Positions 34,506-43,650 of a DNA stretch of 64,000 nucleotides are shown piece by piece (the first letter of the stretch is position 1; every line of letters begins with the position of its first letter). Where the stretch lies: positions 1,302,001 through 1,366,000 of the forward strand of contig NZ_CP042431.1 in assembly GCF_007970185.1 (NCBI RefSeq), written 5' to 3'. The DNA comes from Pseudobacter ginsenosidimutans (GTDB lineage Bacteria > Bacteroidota > Bacteroidia > Chitinophagales > Chitinophagaceae). Under the pieces are notes generated by a model, which saw only the letters and a list, made by a program, of their open reading frames with translations, ran no database searches and was not told the origin of the DNA. A program made the position numbers and the translations under genes.

Positions 34506-35546
34506 ATGGTACATATCGGCAATATAACGCTCCCTGATTTTCCACTGCTTCTTGCTCCCATGGAGGATGTAAGCGATCCCCCCTTCCGTTATGTGTGTAA
34601 ACAAAACGGCGCAGATCTCATGTATAGTGAGTTCATCTCCAGTGAAGGATTGATCCGCGATGCTATCAAGAGCAGGCAGAAACTGGATTTCTCCGAATTC
34701 GAAAGGCCATTCGGTATCCAGATCTTCGGAGGCGATGAAGAAGCAATGGCCATGAGCGCCAAAATTGTTGACACTGTTCAACCAGACCTGGTAGATATCA
34801 ATTTCGGTTGTCCGGTAAAGAAAGTAGTGAGCAAAGGAGCCGGCGCTGCCGTTCTGAAAGATGTAGACCTGATGGCCCGTCTCACAGAAGCAGTAGTACG
34901 CTCCACCAATCTCCCCGTAACGGTCAAGACCAGGCTCGGTTGGGACGATAGCAGCAAAAACATCGAAGAAGTGGCGGAAAGATTGCAGGATGTTGGCGTG
35001 AAAGCGCTTACCATCCATGGCAGAACTCGCGCACAACTGTACAAAGGCGAAGCCGACTGGAGCCTGATCGCTGCAGTGAAAAACAATCCGCGTATCAGGA
35101 TCCCCATTTTCGGTAATGGCGATATCGACTCCCCGCAAAAAGCACTCGAATACAAGAACAGGTACGGAGTGGATGGCATCATGATCGGACGCGCCGCTAT
35201 CGGTTATCCCTGGATCTTCCGCGAGATCAAACAATTTATGCTGAACGGCGAAATTCTTCCGCTTCCTACTATCGAAGAAAGACTCGAAGTGTGCAGGACC
35301 CATGTGCGCAAATCGGTGGAATGGAAAGGTGAAGTTCTTGGCATCCTTGAAATGCGCCGTCATTACAGCAATTACCTGAAAGGGCTGTCGCATATCAAAG
35401 AATTCCGTACACGGCTCGTAACAGTGAAAACGATCCAGGAAGTGGAAAACATACTGGATGAAGTAGCTGTTCATTTCGCCGGACAAACACCTGCACACAG
35501 CCCGGTCCAGTTGACGCCGGATCAACTCAGCTCCTGCGCTTATTGA
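34506..35546 (+). CDS. dusB: tRNA-dihydrouridine synthase, DusB type
   Basis: 346-residue flavoenzyme reducing uridines in the tRNA D-loop. The N-terminal LLLAPMEDVSDPPFRYVC block binds FMN. Catalytic C102 is in DINFGCPVKKV. KTRLGWD, LTIHGRTRAQLY and DGIMIGRAAIGYPWIF are further Dus signatures. The C-terminal helical domain (about 250-330) binds tRNA. Start and length are standard. Divergent from the CPBP gene across 64 bases. Confidence 0.93.
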   Translation: MVHIGNITLPDFPLLLAPMEDVSDPPFRYVCKQNGADLMYSEFISSEGLIRDAIKSRQKLDFSEFERPFGIQIFGGDEEAMAMSAKIVDTVQPDLVDINFGCPVKKVVSKGAGAAVLKDVDLMARLTEAVVRSTNLPVTVKTRLGWDDSSKNIEEVAERLQDVGVKALTIHGRTRAQLYKGEADWSLIAAVKNNPRIRIPIFGNGDIDSPQKALEYKNRYGVDGIMIGRAAIGYPWIFREIKQFMLNGEILPLPTIEERLEVCRTHVRKSVEWKGEVLGILEMRRHYSNYLKGLSHIKEFRTRLVTVKTIQEVENILDEVAVHFAGQTPAHSPVQLTPDQLSSCAY

Positions 35547-35575
35547 TGATTACACTGAATTAAAAATATAGCTAC

Positions 35576-36517
35576 ATGAACCGATTACTGGTATCCATGC
35601 TCAGCAGCCTTATCCTGCTAAATTCCTGCGCCGGCAATGGCCAGCAGGCAAAACCAACTCCCCGGCCATTGTACGCCACCGTGAAACTGGATAGCGCACA
35701 ACTGATCAACGATCTTCAATTCCTTTCTTCGCCGGCACTGGAAGGAAGACTGGTAGGTACCGAAGGCAATAAACAGGCGCGGAATTATATCGCTGCCCGC
35801 TTCGATTCCCTGCAACTGGCAGCGCCCGATTCCGGCCGCTTTCAATCATTCCCCGCCAGGAACAAAGCCACTGGCGTGAATGTACTCGGTATCATCAAAG
35901 GCTCTCAATATCCTGATCAGTATTATGTGCTCTCCGCACACTACGATCACCTGGGAAAGAAAGGAGACAAGATCTATACAGGCGCAGACGATAATGCTTC
36001 CGGTACTGCTGCATTGCTGGCCATGGCCGCATGGTTCAAACAACACCCTCCTAAACATAGTATCATCTTCGCAACCTTCGATGCTGAAGAAGGTGGATTG
36101 ATGGGGTCGAAATATTTTGCGGAAAACCCTTCTGTAGCTATTTCAAATATCGTGTTCAACCTGAACATGGATATGGTGAGCAGGAACGATAAGAATGAGA
36201 TCTATGCCTCCGGTACTTTTCATTACCCCTTTCTTTCAAAATACATCGACAGCATACGCCCACTTACAAGCGTAACCGTTTCACTGGGACACGACGATGC
36301 CTCCAAAGGCGCTTCCGATGACTGGACTTCACAGTCTGACCATTTTGCCTTTCACAAGAAAAACATTCCCTTTATTTATTTCGGAGTGGAAGATCACCCG
36401 GACTATCATCAGCCAACTGATAGCTTCGAAAAAGTGAATAAGCACTTTTATTACCAGGTGTGCAATATGATCGCAGCCACGGCAGTGCTGATAGATGATC
36501 AGCAACAATTGAAATAG
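35576..36517 (+). CDS. M28 family zinc peptidase, lipoprotein
   Basis: 313 residues. The lipobox LLNSCAG shows lipid anchoring after signal cleavage. The M28 di-zinc site is visible: His and Asp in SAHYDHLGKKG, Asp in GADDNASGTAAL, Glu pair in FDAEEGGLMGSKYF, Asp in NMDMVSRN, and His in YHQPTDSFEKV. It is probably an exported aminopeptidase that cleaves peptides at the cell surface or in the periplasm. It begins 29 bases after dusB. Confidence 0.9.
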   Translation: MNRLLVSMLSSLILLNSCAGNGQQAKPTPRPLYATVKLDSAQLINDLQFLSSPALEGRLVGTEGNKQARNYIAARFDSLQLAAPDSGRFQSFPARNKATGVNVLGIIKGSQYPDQYYVLSAHYDHLGKKGDKIYTGADDNASGTAALLAMAAWFKQHPPKHSIIFATFDAEEGGLMGSKYFAENPSVAISNIVFNLNMDMVSRNDKNEIYASGTFHYPFLSKYIDSIRPLTSVTVSLGHDDASKGASDDWTSQSDHFAFHKKNIPFIYFGVEDHPDYHQPTDSFEKVNKHFYYQVCNMIAATAVLIDDQQQLK

Positions 36518-36520
36518 ACT

Positions 36521-37048
36521 TTATTGCTTCTGGGGCCAGGCGGCCAGGTATGCAGAGAGCTTTCTCGTGTATTCCTTCGCGCGTTGCGTGGAGATGGTTT
36601 CCAGTCCAAACAGCAATACGCCCTGGATGATCAGACTGAGCCCCAATCCAACCCAGAATGATCGTTCCGTTTGCCCGCGATACAGGATCAACAAGACAAT
36701 GCCGATTACTACCAGACCAATTTCAACTGCCTTGTAAATCACAAATTTCCTGTTCACTTCCTGCATGCGCGGAAGCTCTTCCGATTTGAGTTGTTGCGGG
36801 TCCATATCATATGCATACACAATTCGTACACGATCGGCATCACTTCTTTTATGAATGGCATAACCTACAATACATTCCAGGATGCCCAATACCAGCAAGG
36901 GAATTGCTGCGCCTTTAAAGAGACTTGTTCTGAATGCAAAGAAGAAGATCAATCCAATCAGAATGGCGATCACTCCGATGATCAGCACCATCAAAGCAGC
37001 CTGCTTTTCAGCCAGGAAGTACTTTTCAATATCAGCTTTGGTCAACAT
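36521..37048 (-). CDS. Four-helix membrane protein of unknown function
   Basis: 175 residues with two hydrophobic hairpins (about 18-40 with 44-65, and 101-122 with 128-150). The linker between them is polar and carries VRIVYAYDMDPQQLKSEELPRM, with no motif I know. Both ends face the cytoplasm by the positive-inside rule. It is convergent with the M28 peptidase, 3 bases apart. Function not inferred. Confidence 0.7.
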   Translation of the reverse strand: MLTKADIEKYFLAEKQAALMVLIIGVIAILIGLIFFFAFRTSLFKGAAIPLLVLGILECIVGYAIHKRSDADRVRIVYAYDMDPQQLKSEELPRMQEVNRKFVIYKAVEIGLVVIGIVLLILYRGQTERSFWVGLGLSLIIQGVLLFGLETISTQRAKEYTRKLSAYLAAWPQKQ

Positions 37049-37093
37049 GGAAATGGTATTTGAATGTAAGAGTACGATACCGGTATCCGGCGA

Positions 37094-37693
37094 TTACGCC
37101 GATGCTTTCTTTTCCACGGCAGTCACTACTTCATTACTCAGGGGAGACACGGAGGGATCGAAATAATCTGTCAGATGACCGTTCTCATCCAACAGGTATT
37201 TGGAAAAATTCCAGGTAGGAGCCTGCTCATTCCAGCCATTCTCTTCTTTATTCGTCAGCCATTTGTAGACCGGATGCTGATCAGACGCGGGCACTACTAC
37301 TGATTTTTTCACCAAAGGAAAGGTAACACCAAAATTGATCTTACAGAACTGCGCGATCTCTTCATCCGTACCCTTTTCCTGTTCGTGGAAATCATTGGCG
37401 GGAAAACCGATGATCTCCAGGTTACCGGAGAATTTCTTGTACAGGGCCTGCAGGTCATCATACTGATTGGTATAACCGCAATTGGAAGCAGTGTTCACCA
37501 GTAATAGTTTTTTGCCTTTGTACTGTCCGAGATTCAATTCTTTACCGTTATTGAGCTGAACGCTGAGATCATATATGGAAGTCATCGGTTGATCATTTGT
37601 GTTATGCAATACTTTTGAATTCTTTCCGGTTGCTTTGGTGAGCTTCATCAGCAAAGGATACAGGAATTTCATGATGCGCTGCCTGATAGTCAT
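37094..37693 (-). CDS. Glutathione peroxidase family protein
   Basis: About 199 residues. The peroxidatic Cys is C72 in VNTASNCGYTNQYDDL. The Gln and Trp of the catalytic set are in FPANDFHEQEKG and APTWNFSKYLLDENG. It reduces hydroperoxides, most likely with thioredoxin as donor in bacteria. A membrane-like N-terminal helix (MTIRQRIMKFLYPLLMKL) is common in this group. The ATG at 37693 is preferred to 37714. It lies 32 bases downstream of the aldehyde dehydrogenase. Confidence 0.9.
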   Translation of the reverse strand: MTIRQRIMKFLYPLLMKLTKATGKNSKVLHNTNDQPMTSIYDLSVQLNNGKELNLGQYKGKKLLLVNTASNCGYTNQYDDLQALYKKFSGNLEIIGFPANDFHEQEKGTDEEIAQFCKINFGVTFPLVKKSVVVPASDQHPVYKWLTNKEENGWNEQAPTWNFSKYLLDENGHLTDYFDPSVSPLSNEVVTAVEKKASA

Positions 37694-37725
37694 ACGTGTG
37701 GTATTGTGCAACAAAGGTCCGGATT

Positions 37726-39108
37726 TTACCGGATGATCTTTTTGAATAAATTCATTTTGCCTTTGAATGGCGGATATTTCATAGCGGGGTCAAACCAGAG
37801 GGGTGTTTTCATGATGGCCTTCCGGTGTGTGAATGTATCGAAGCCCGTTTTGCCATGATAGGCGCCAATACCACTTCCGCCTCTCCCACCAAAAGGCAAA
37901 TGGGGATTGGTAAAATGCCAGCTCGTATTGTTCACACAGCCGCCACCGAAAGAAATATTGCCGAAGTAGTATGCCTCCTGCTTCTTGCTTTTGGTGAACA
38001 GGTAGAGTGCCAGCGGTTCAGGGTTTCTCCCGATGATCTGCAATGCCTCCGACGCATGTTCAAATCCGATCACCGGCAATACAGGTCCGAAAATTTCTTC
38101 CTGCATCAATGGTGCATCCAGCGGCACCTCATCCATAATAGTGGGTTCGATGTAAAGCGAATCTGCATTGGTTTTGCCACCATGAAGGATACGCCCCTGT
38201 TGGAGATAAGCCTCTATCCGGGAGAATTGTTTTGCATTGATGATCCTTCCATAGCCATAATCTGTGGATGCATCTCCTGAATAAAAACCGGTGATGGTTA
38301 CTTTCAATGCATTTACCAATGCATCTTTCCTGCTGTGATGCACCAGCACATAATCCGGCGCGATGCACATCTGCCCTGCATTCGAGAACTTTGTAACTGC
38401 AATACGGCGTGCCGCCACCCTGATATCTGCATCTTCTTCTACTATCGCAGGACTTTTGCCGCCCAGCTCCAGCGTTACAGGCACCAATTTTTCCGCTGCC
38501 ATTTTATACACCAGCTTGCCTACAGCTCCGCCACCGGTATAGAAGACATGATCGAACCTGAAATTATTCATCATCAGTGGCACCACTTCAGCGCCATCTC
38601 CTTCCGCATACAGAACATACTGGTCAGAGAACACAGAGCGGATCAGCTTTTTCATCACTGCTGCTGTAGCCGGTGCATGTTCACTGGGTTTGAGCACTGC
38701 ACAATTACCTGCAGCAATTGCACTGATCAGTGGAGCGATGAGCAATTGAAAAGGATAGTTCCAGGCGCCCATGATCAATACCACTCCCAACGGCTCCTGC
38801 AGGATATAACTGGATGATGGAAAATTCAGCAGATTGGTCCCGGCAGACTGAGGTTGCATCCATTGCTTCAGGTGTTTGAGATTGTACCTGATCTCACTGT
38901 GTACAAATCCGGTTTCCGTTACCCAGCTTTCTTCCGGACTTTTTCTGAGATCGGCATATAGCGCCTGATGGATCTCATCTTCAAACTTTTTGATGGCTTC
39001 ATCCAGCGCTTTCAATTGCTTCACCCGGAACTCATAGGATCTTGTGGCTCCACTGTTGAACCAGGCACGCATTTGCTGAATGGATTCGGAAATGGTCAAT
39101 ACTGCCAT
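37726..39108 (-). CDS. Aldehyde dehydrogenase family protein
   Basis: 460 residues, class 3-like (fatty or aromatic aldehyde type, without the extra N-terminal segment of class 1/2). Catalytic Glu is in TLELGGKSPAIV and catalytic Cys in FSNAGQMCIAPDYVLVH. EIFGPVLPVIGFEH and SFGGGCVNNTSWHF are other family blocks. The C-terminal tail KGKMNLFKKIIR may be a membrane anchor. Its first 77 bases overlap the end of the glycerate kinase frame; the family N-terminus supports 39108, with 39069 as a shorter option. Confidence 0.92.
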   Translation of the reverse strand: MAVLTISESIQQMRAWFNSGATRSYEFRVKQLKALDEAIKKFEDEIHQALYADLRKSPEESWVTETGFVHSEIRYNLKHLKQWMQPQSAGTNLLNFPSSSYILQEPLGVVLIMGAWNYPFQLLIAPLISAIAAGNCAVLKPSEHAPATAAVMKKLIRSVFSDQYVLYAEGDGAEVVPLMMNNFRFDHVFYTGGGAVGKLVYKMAAEKLVPVTLELGGKSPAIVEEDADIRVAARRIAVTKFSNAGQMCIAPDYVLVHHSRKDALVNALKVTITGFYSGDASTDYGYGRIINAKQFSRIEAYLQQGRILHGGKTNADSLYIEPTIMDEVPLDAPLMQEEIFGPVLPVIGFEHASEALQIIGRNPEPLALYLFTKSKKQEAYYFGNISFGGGCVNNTSWHFTNPHLPFGGRGGSGIGAYHGKTGFDTFTHRKAIMKTPLWFDPAMKYPPFKGKMNLFKKIIR

Positions 39109-40279
39109 GCAAGCTGTTTGACTGTAATTTACAGGTTTTTACTTTTTCCGTTTTGCAGGCCAGCAGATTTCCCAGTTGATTGGCTGTACGCACCAGGTTC
39201 AGCTTTGTGTTGCGAAATGCCTGTTCCAGTTCAGCCGGTTCATTACCAATGGGAAGGATGGCATCGAAATAAGGTTCCATCACAGGTTCCTTCAGCAGCG
39301 GCACTCTCCCGGCCAGCCCGATCACAGGGATATTCAATGCCCGTGCCCTTACTGCTACGCCATATGGCGCTTTCCCGTGCAGGGTTTGTTCATCCAGGCT
39401 TCCTTCGCCGGTGATCACCAGGTCAGCCAGCTCCAGGGCTTTATTGAAATTGGTCATTTCAAGGAATTCATCAGTACCGTTCTTCAGTTCTGCATCCAGT
39501 ATTATTGCCAGCCCTGCTGCGGTACCGCCTGCTGCGCCACCATGTTCCAGACCTGCCATATCCCTGCCGGTTTGCTTCAGCACCACATCCCTGAATTGCT
39601 GCAGGGCGGCTTCCAGCTTTTCCACGCCTTCTTTGTCGGCTCCTTTCTGTGGACCAAACACACGGGCTGCACCCTGCTCGCCCAGCAGCCTGTTTTTCAC
39701 ATCGCACAGAATGATGATGCTGCACTCACGCAAACGCGCATGCGCTTTTGAGGTATCGATATATGCCAGTTTCTGTAATCGCTCAGGCATGAAGAGCAGT
39801 TCCTGGTCACTTTTGTCGAGAAAACGATAGCCCAGCGCCTGCAGGATGCCCGAACCTCCGTCTACCGTGGCACTGCCACCGATACAAAGAAGGATGGAAG
39901 TGGCCCCCTGGTTGAGTGCATGGGCAATCAGTTCGCCAGTTCCGTTGGAGCTGCAATGCAGCGGGTCTCTTTCCGAAACCGGCAAGAGCCGTAATCCAGA
40001 TGCTGCAGCCATTTCGATGATAGCTGTGGCAGTGGAGGGCAACCAACCGTAAGTGGCTTTTATTTCTTCTGCTTTGGGTCCCTGTACCATCACTTCAACT
40101 GGTCTTGCATTCAGGTGTTGCATCAACAGCGTGGCCGTGCCATCGCCTCCGTCTGCAACAGGGAAAAGCTCACAGGTAACCTGCAGATAGCTTTCTTCCA
40201 GTCCTTCGCGGATAGCGCCTGCCACTTCTTCTGCGTCGAGACTGTTCTTGAATGAATTTGGAGCTATAAGTACGCGCAT
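39032..40279 (-). CDS. Glycerate kinase, GarK/GlxK type, with extended C-terminus
   Basis: 415 residues. It phosphorylates D-glycerate. The N-terminus MRVLIAPNSFKNSLDAEEVAGAI, and GGSATVDGGSGILQALG, GGAAGGTAAGLAI and TGEGSLDEQTLHGKAP, are typical of this family. Family members end near residue 375, about where LGNLLACK lies. Here the frame runs about 35 residues further, into the aldehyde dehydrogenase gene. It starts 4 bases after the GntP permease stop, so transport and phosphorylation of glycerate may be linked. Confidence 0.9.
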   Translation of the reverse strand: MRVLIAPNSFKNSLDAEEVAGAIREGLEESYLQVTCELFPVADGGDGTATLLMQHLNARPVEVMVQGPKAEEIKATYGWLPSTATAIIEMAAASGLRLLPVSERDPLHCSSNGTGELIAHALNQGATSILLCIGGSATVDGGSGILQALGYRFLDKSDQELLFMPERLQKLAYIDTSKAHARLRECSIIILCDVKNRLLGEQGAARVFGPQKGADKEGVEKLEAALQQFRDVVLKQTGRDMAGLEHGGAAGGTAAGLAIILDAELKNGTDEFLEMTNFNKALELADLVITGEGSLDEQTLHGKAPYGVAVRARALNIPVIGLAGRVPLLKEPVMEPYFDAILPIGNEPAELEQAFRNTKLNLVRTANQLGNLLACKTEKVKTCKLQSNSLHGSIDHFRIHSANACLVQQWSHKIL

Positions 40280-40283
40280 GTGA

Positions 40284-41629
40284 TCAGTGTAATAAGAATA
40301 ATGATAAAATATAAACGATCAGGATCGTGATCAATCCCATCCAAAGAGATGCCAGGGTATACACACGTAACATGGTTCGCATATCGAGGCCCGAAAATTT
40401 AGCGATCACCCAGAAATAGGCATCATTGGCATGTGAGATCACCATGGAACCTGCACCCATCGAAAGTACCGTGATCAGTTTTCCATTTTCCGAATCAAGG
40501 CCGAGTGCCGGCAAGAGGGCAGTACAATGGATGCAGTAGTGATGATGGCTACAGTTGAAGAACCCTGTGCTGTTTTCAACACAGCTGTGAGCAGGAATGG
40601 AAAGAACAATCCCAGGCTTGCAAGCGATTCCATGCTTCCCAGGTGTTTGCCCAGGCCTGTTGCAGCCAGCACAGCTCCGAATGCCCCGCCTCCGCCGATG
40701 ATCACCAGGATACCGCCCGCCTTCTCAGCACTTTCTGACAGCAACCTGCCAACCGTGTCCCTTTTCCAATTGCGGCCTGCAGCAAATGCCAGCAATACGC
40801 CGATCGACAATGCCACTTCGGGTACTCCGATCACATTTATGATTGCATGCCAGCCGGAATCAGAACTCTGTTCCATAACAAAAAAAGAGTGCAGGGCTAT
40901 CAGGAGAATGGGAACAACAACCGGCAGGAAAGCTGCTATTACTGAAGGCCTGGAAGCCATGGGCTCCTCCGCTTTATGTACATGGTCCGCCTGCCCGTTT
41001 GATTCTCCCGGCCATTTCTTTCCCGCATATAACGCCCACCAATACCCGACAAGCATAGCGGGTATGGCCACCAGCACACCAATGCTGATCAGTTTGCCGA
41101 ACTCCACACCAATGGTTCCTGCTGCTGCAGCTGCACCAGGATGCGGTGGCAGCAGGCAATGCACTGCATATAGACCTGTTGCCAGTGATACAGCCATGAT
41201 AGACATAGCTATGCCCGTTTTCTTCGCAATGGATTGGTTCAGGCCACTAAGTACGATATAGCCAGAATCACAGAATATTGGAAGCCCTACAATAAAGCCG
41301 GTAAGGCTCATCGCCAATGGAGCCCGCTTTTCTCCAGTTTTACGAAGAATGAAATCTGCCATTACACGCGTGCAGCCGGTATACTCCAGGAGCCCACCCA
41401 GGGTAGTTCCCAGCACAATCACAAAACCGAGCGAGCGCATGATATTCCCAAATCCATCTTTGGAATGTTTCAGAATATCAGGTACGGGCATTTGCACGCC
41501 AACGCCCACTACAAAGCAGGCAAGCAATAAGGCAAAAAAAGCATGCACGCGATATCGTGCGGTCAGGATAATGATCAGTACTATTCCCAGGATAAGGCAA
41601 ATAAGTACCTGCAAAAAAGAAGGGGTCAT
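40284..41629 (-). pseudogene. GntP-family gluconate/glycerate permease, frameshifted
   Basis: Two overlapping frames together make one complete GntP permease of about 445 residues. The first (41629 to 40475) runs to TTASIVLP and then reads out of frame as SCRHSALIRKMEN. The second (from about 40514) continues with PALGLDSENGKLITVLSMGAGS. The shift falls in a C run of the coding strand (ggg at 40517-40519): one more C would restore VLPLLPALGLDS. The membrane helices and LKTAQGSSTVAI signature are normal. It is either a real one-base deletion or a homopolymer sequencing error. No slippery motif or pause structure was noticed, so programmed frameshifting seems less likely. Confidence 0.85.
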
Positions 41630-41814
41630 GGAGGCTTATTTTCGGAAAAAGATACTTAAATTAACAGTACAAGCCTTAACTGTAGATCAAACTCCCCAAA
41701 ATCTACAGCACATTTCCCCTTCCACGTTGATTTACTGCTCTGCTCCCTGCCGGAACAAGATTTTTCTCTGCATCATTGTAATGCATGTCCTATCTAACTT
41801 TTAAAAACACATAT

Positions 41815-42147
41815 ATGAAAATCAGATCCGGTTTTTTTATGCTTCTGCTGATGGTAATAACCACTTTTGCGGAAGCAGCACCTAACAGCACCGATCCCAT
41901 CAGGACTAAAAAGGAAGTGGCGGCCATGACAACTGCTGAAAAGGAAGCACGGGTTGCCGCCATCATCAAAAGAGTGGAAGAAATCAAAGCCATGGACAGA
42001 TCAAAGCTTTCCGGCGCTGAACGAAAAGAACTCAGAAAAGAATTAAGATCCCTCAATAAGGAAGCTAAGGTATTCGGCAGAGGTGGCATCTATCTTTCCG
42101 TAGGTGCAATACTGGTGATCATACTTCTTCTGATATTGATCCTGTAA
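41815..42147 (+). CDS. Small secreted or membrane protein with coiled coil and C-terminal helix
   Basis: 110 residues. A signal peptide (FFMLLLMVITTFAEA) leads into a charged helix (about 35-80, AEKEARVAAIIKRVEEIKAMDRS then AERKELRKELRSLNKEAK, split here), which looks like a coiled coil. A glycine turn RGGIYLSVG precedes a final membrane helix. Similar small proteins are common in Chitinophagaceae with no known role. Its last 105 bases overlap, antisense, the end of the HEPN gene. Confidence 0.8.
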   Translation: MKIRSGFFMLLLMVITTFAEAAPNSTDPIRTKKEVAAMTTAEKEARVAAIIKRVEEIKAMDRSKLSGAERKELRKELRSLNKEAKVFGRGGIYLSVGAILVIILLLILIL

Positions 42148-43077
42148 GATATTAACGGCAGCTTTCCCCGCCGGCAATTTGCTCCGGCCTCCCCGCCCGG
42201 CCTTTTTAAGTTTGCCGGACCGGGAGGGCCAGGGCACTGCTGCTTCTTCCACCATTCGCTGCGACAGGTCTGCATCCGGACAAAACCTGCGCACCAGTTT
42301 TTCCACCCTTGCTGCCAGGATCAGTATCTGCTCTTCCGAGATCATATAATCTTCTTTATATCGACCATGTATATACGCTTTCTGCAATAACCGGAATAAC
42401 TCTATATCCTCTGCAGTGGTTCTGGGAAAGATACTATTCAATGCATTTCCCATCATGGTAGAATAACGCAGCAACTTATCTATATTATGTGTGCCCGTTC
42501 TTAAGCCGGTACTTTGCAACACAAACGACATGCAGGCATGTTCAGAAGCCTGGTGGAGGAGAAAGGCAGCCAGGTTGAACTGTTGCCTTTCTATGAATTG
42601 CCTTGCCCCGGAAAGAAAAGCAACACTTCGATCATAGCCTTTCTGTGCCTGCGATTCCTGGTTGACAAGGTGCTCCTTTAAATTGTCATAACCGGGAGCA
42701 GGTAAATTGGTGATCCCTGCATTGTACAGGAGCGGCGCCTTATTCACCACCTGGATAGCAAAAGCCTGTCCGGCTTTCAGCCATTGATAAAATACTTTTA
42801 CAGGATGTACAATCAGGTTAACAGGCATGCGTAAACGGTTCCGCTGCTCCAGCATATCCTGAATAACATCGTCTGACTTTTTCTCCCCCGGCCTCGTAAG
42901 CAATAAAAGAAAGTAACCTGCAGCAGGCTCCTCTCCATGAAAAAAGGGACGGAAGATGGAGTTGACCGGCAGGTTGTCCGTAGCAACTCCCAAAAGATAA
43001 ATTTTATCGATGGCTACTGCCTGATGCAGTGTCCTCACCAGTTGATCCAGTGCCGGAGATGGTTGATATTGTAACAT
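42043..43077 (-). CDS. HEPN-domain protein with degenerate nucleotidyltransferase-like N-terminus
   Basis: 344 residues. The first part (about 1-120) has the strand pattern of a minimal nucleotidyltransferase (DKIYLLG, then YFLLLLTRPG) but lacks the GS and DxD catalytic residues. The HEPN part (about 135-265) contains FNLAAFLLHQASEHACMSF and KAYIHGRYKEDYMISEEQI. The canonical Rx4-6H RNase motif is not clear; RTGTH has one residue fewer. A basic tail follows. A small gene lies 9 bases upstream. A role in RNA or nucleotide biology is plausible but not shown. Confidence 0.8.
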   Translation of the reverse strand: MLQYQPSPALDQLVRTLHQAVAIDKIYLLGVATDNLPVNSIFRPFFHGEEPAAGYFLLLLTRPGEKKSDDVIQDMLEQRNRLRMPVNLIVHPVKVFYQWLKAGQAFAIQVVNKAPLLYNAGITNLPAPGYDNLKEHLVNQESQAQKGYDRSVAFLSGARQFIERQQFNLAAFLLHQASEHACMSFVLQSTGLRTGTHNIDKLLRYSTMMGNALNSIFPRTTAEDIELFRLLQKAYIHGRYKEDYMISEEQILILAARVEKLVRRFCPDADLSQRMVEEAAVPWPSRSGKLKKAGRGGRSKLPAGKAAVNILQDQYQKKYDHQYCTYGKIDATSAEYLSFLIEGS

Positions 43078-43086
43078 AGAACTGGT

Positions 43087-43407
43087 TTATTCGGATGAAT
43101 GATTTTTTTTGTGCTGTGATTTTCGCATCGATGCAGGCAGATCTTTCCGCACCGTCATGTATGCAGCCTCCGCCATCAGTTCAAGATTGCGGTAAAAGAA
43201 CAGCAGATCACTGCGGTCACTGGCAGACTCAAACTGATCACCATCTGAAGTCATTGCAGCTTCTATCCATTGCCAGAGCAAATGACGAAGATCATCGAGA
43301 TGATAAGTAGTATAAAAATCAAGAATGACAGCTGACGGATCCTTCTTCTGCTCCTTAGTCAGACGCACAGGTTTATTGAAGAACTTAGTTCTTTTGTTTT
43401 CATGCAT
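43087..43407 (-). CDS. Small protein, partner of the HEPN gene
   Basis: 106 residues, cytoplasmic and helical, with no family I can name. It opens KRTKFFNKPVRLTKEQKKDPS and has an aromatic core LDDLRHLLWQWIEAAMTSD. The DRSDLLFFYRNLELMAEAAYMTV helix looks like an interaction surface. It lies 9 bases before the HEPN gene on the same strand, so they are almost surely cotranscribed. An antitoxin or regulatory role is speculation. A longer start at 43443 is possible. Confidence 0.7.
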   Translation of the reverse strand: MHENKRTKFFNKPVRLTKEQKKDPSAVILDFYTTYHLDDLRHLLWQWIEAAMTSDGDQFESASDRSDLLFFYRNLELMAEAAYMTVRKDLPASMRKSQHKKNHSSE

Positions 43408-43650
43408 AAAAATGTTTTTAATGAATGAAATAGTTTCTTTCAATGCAAATTGAAAGGCAAAACGTAATCATGTAGAAGAATCAGTGGTAGAAGGTACCTG
43501 TGGGCCTGAAGAAACTGGCAACGACCTTATCGTTACCGGAGTACTAACGCTTAATTATACACGCAATTTAGTAAATAATGAACAGACTGCCAAAAATTTT
43601 AGCATTTAAGTTTTGCACATTCTCTCTGATCTGAATGTTACCTTAGCAGC

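Noticed and set aside
34485-35525. A 346-codon open frame on the minus strand
   Set aside because: Antisense of dusB, whose motifs are complete; the opposite frame has no recognisable protein character.
40475-40514. Programmed frameshift in the GntP gene
   Set aside because: The shift site lacks a slippery heptamer and no pause structure was noticed; a deletion or sequencing error explains it more simply.
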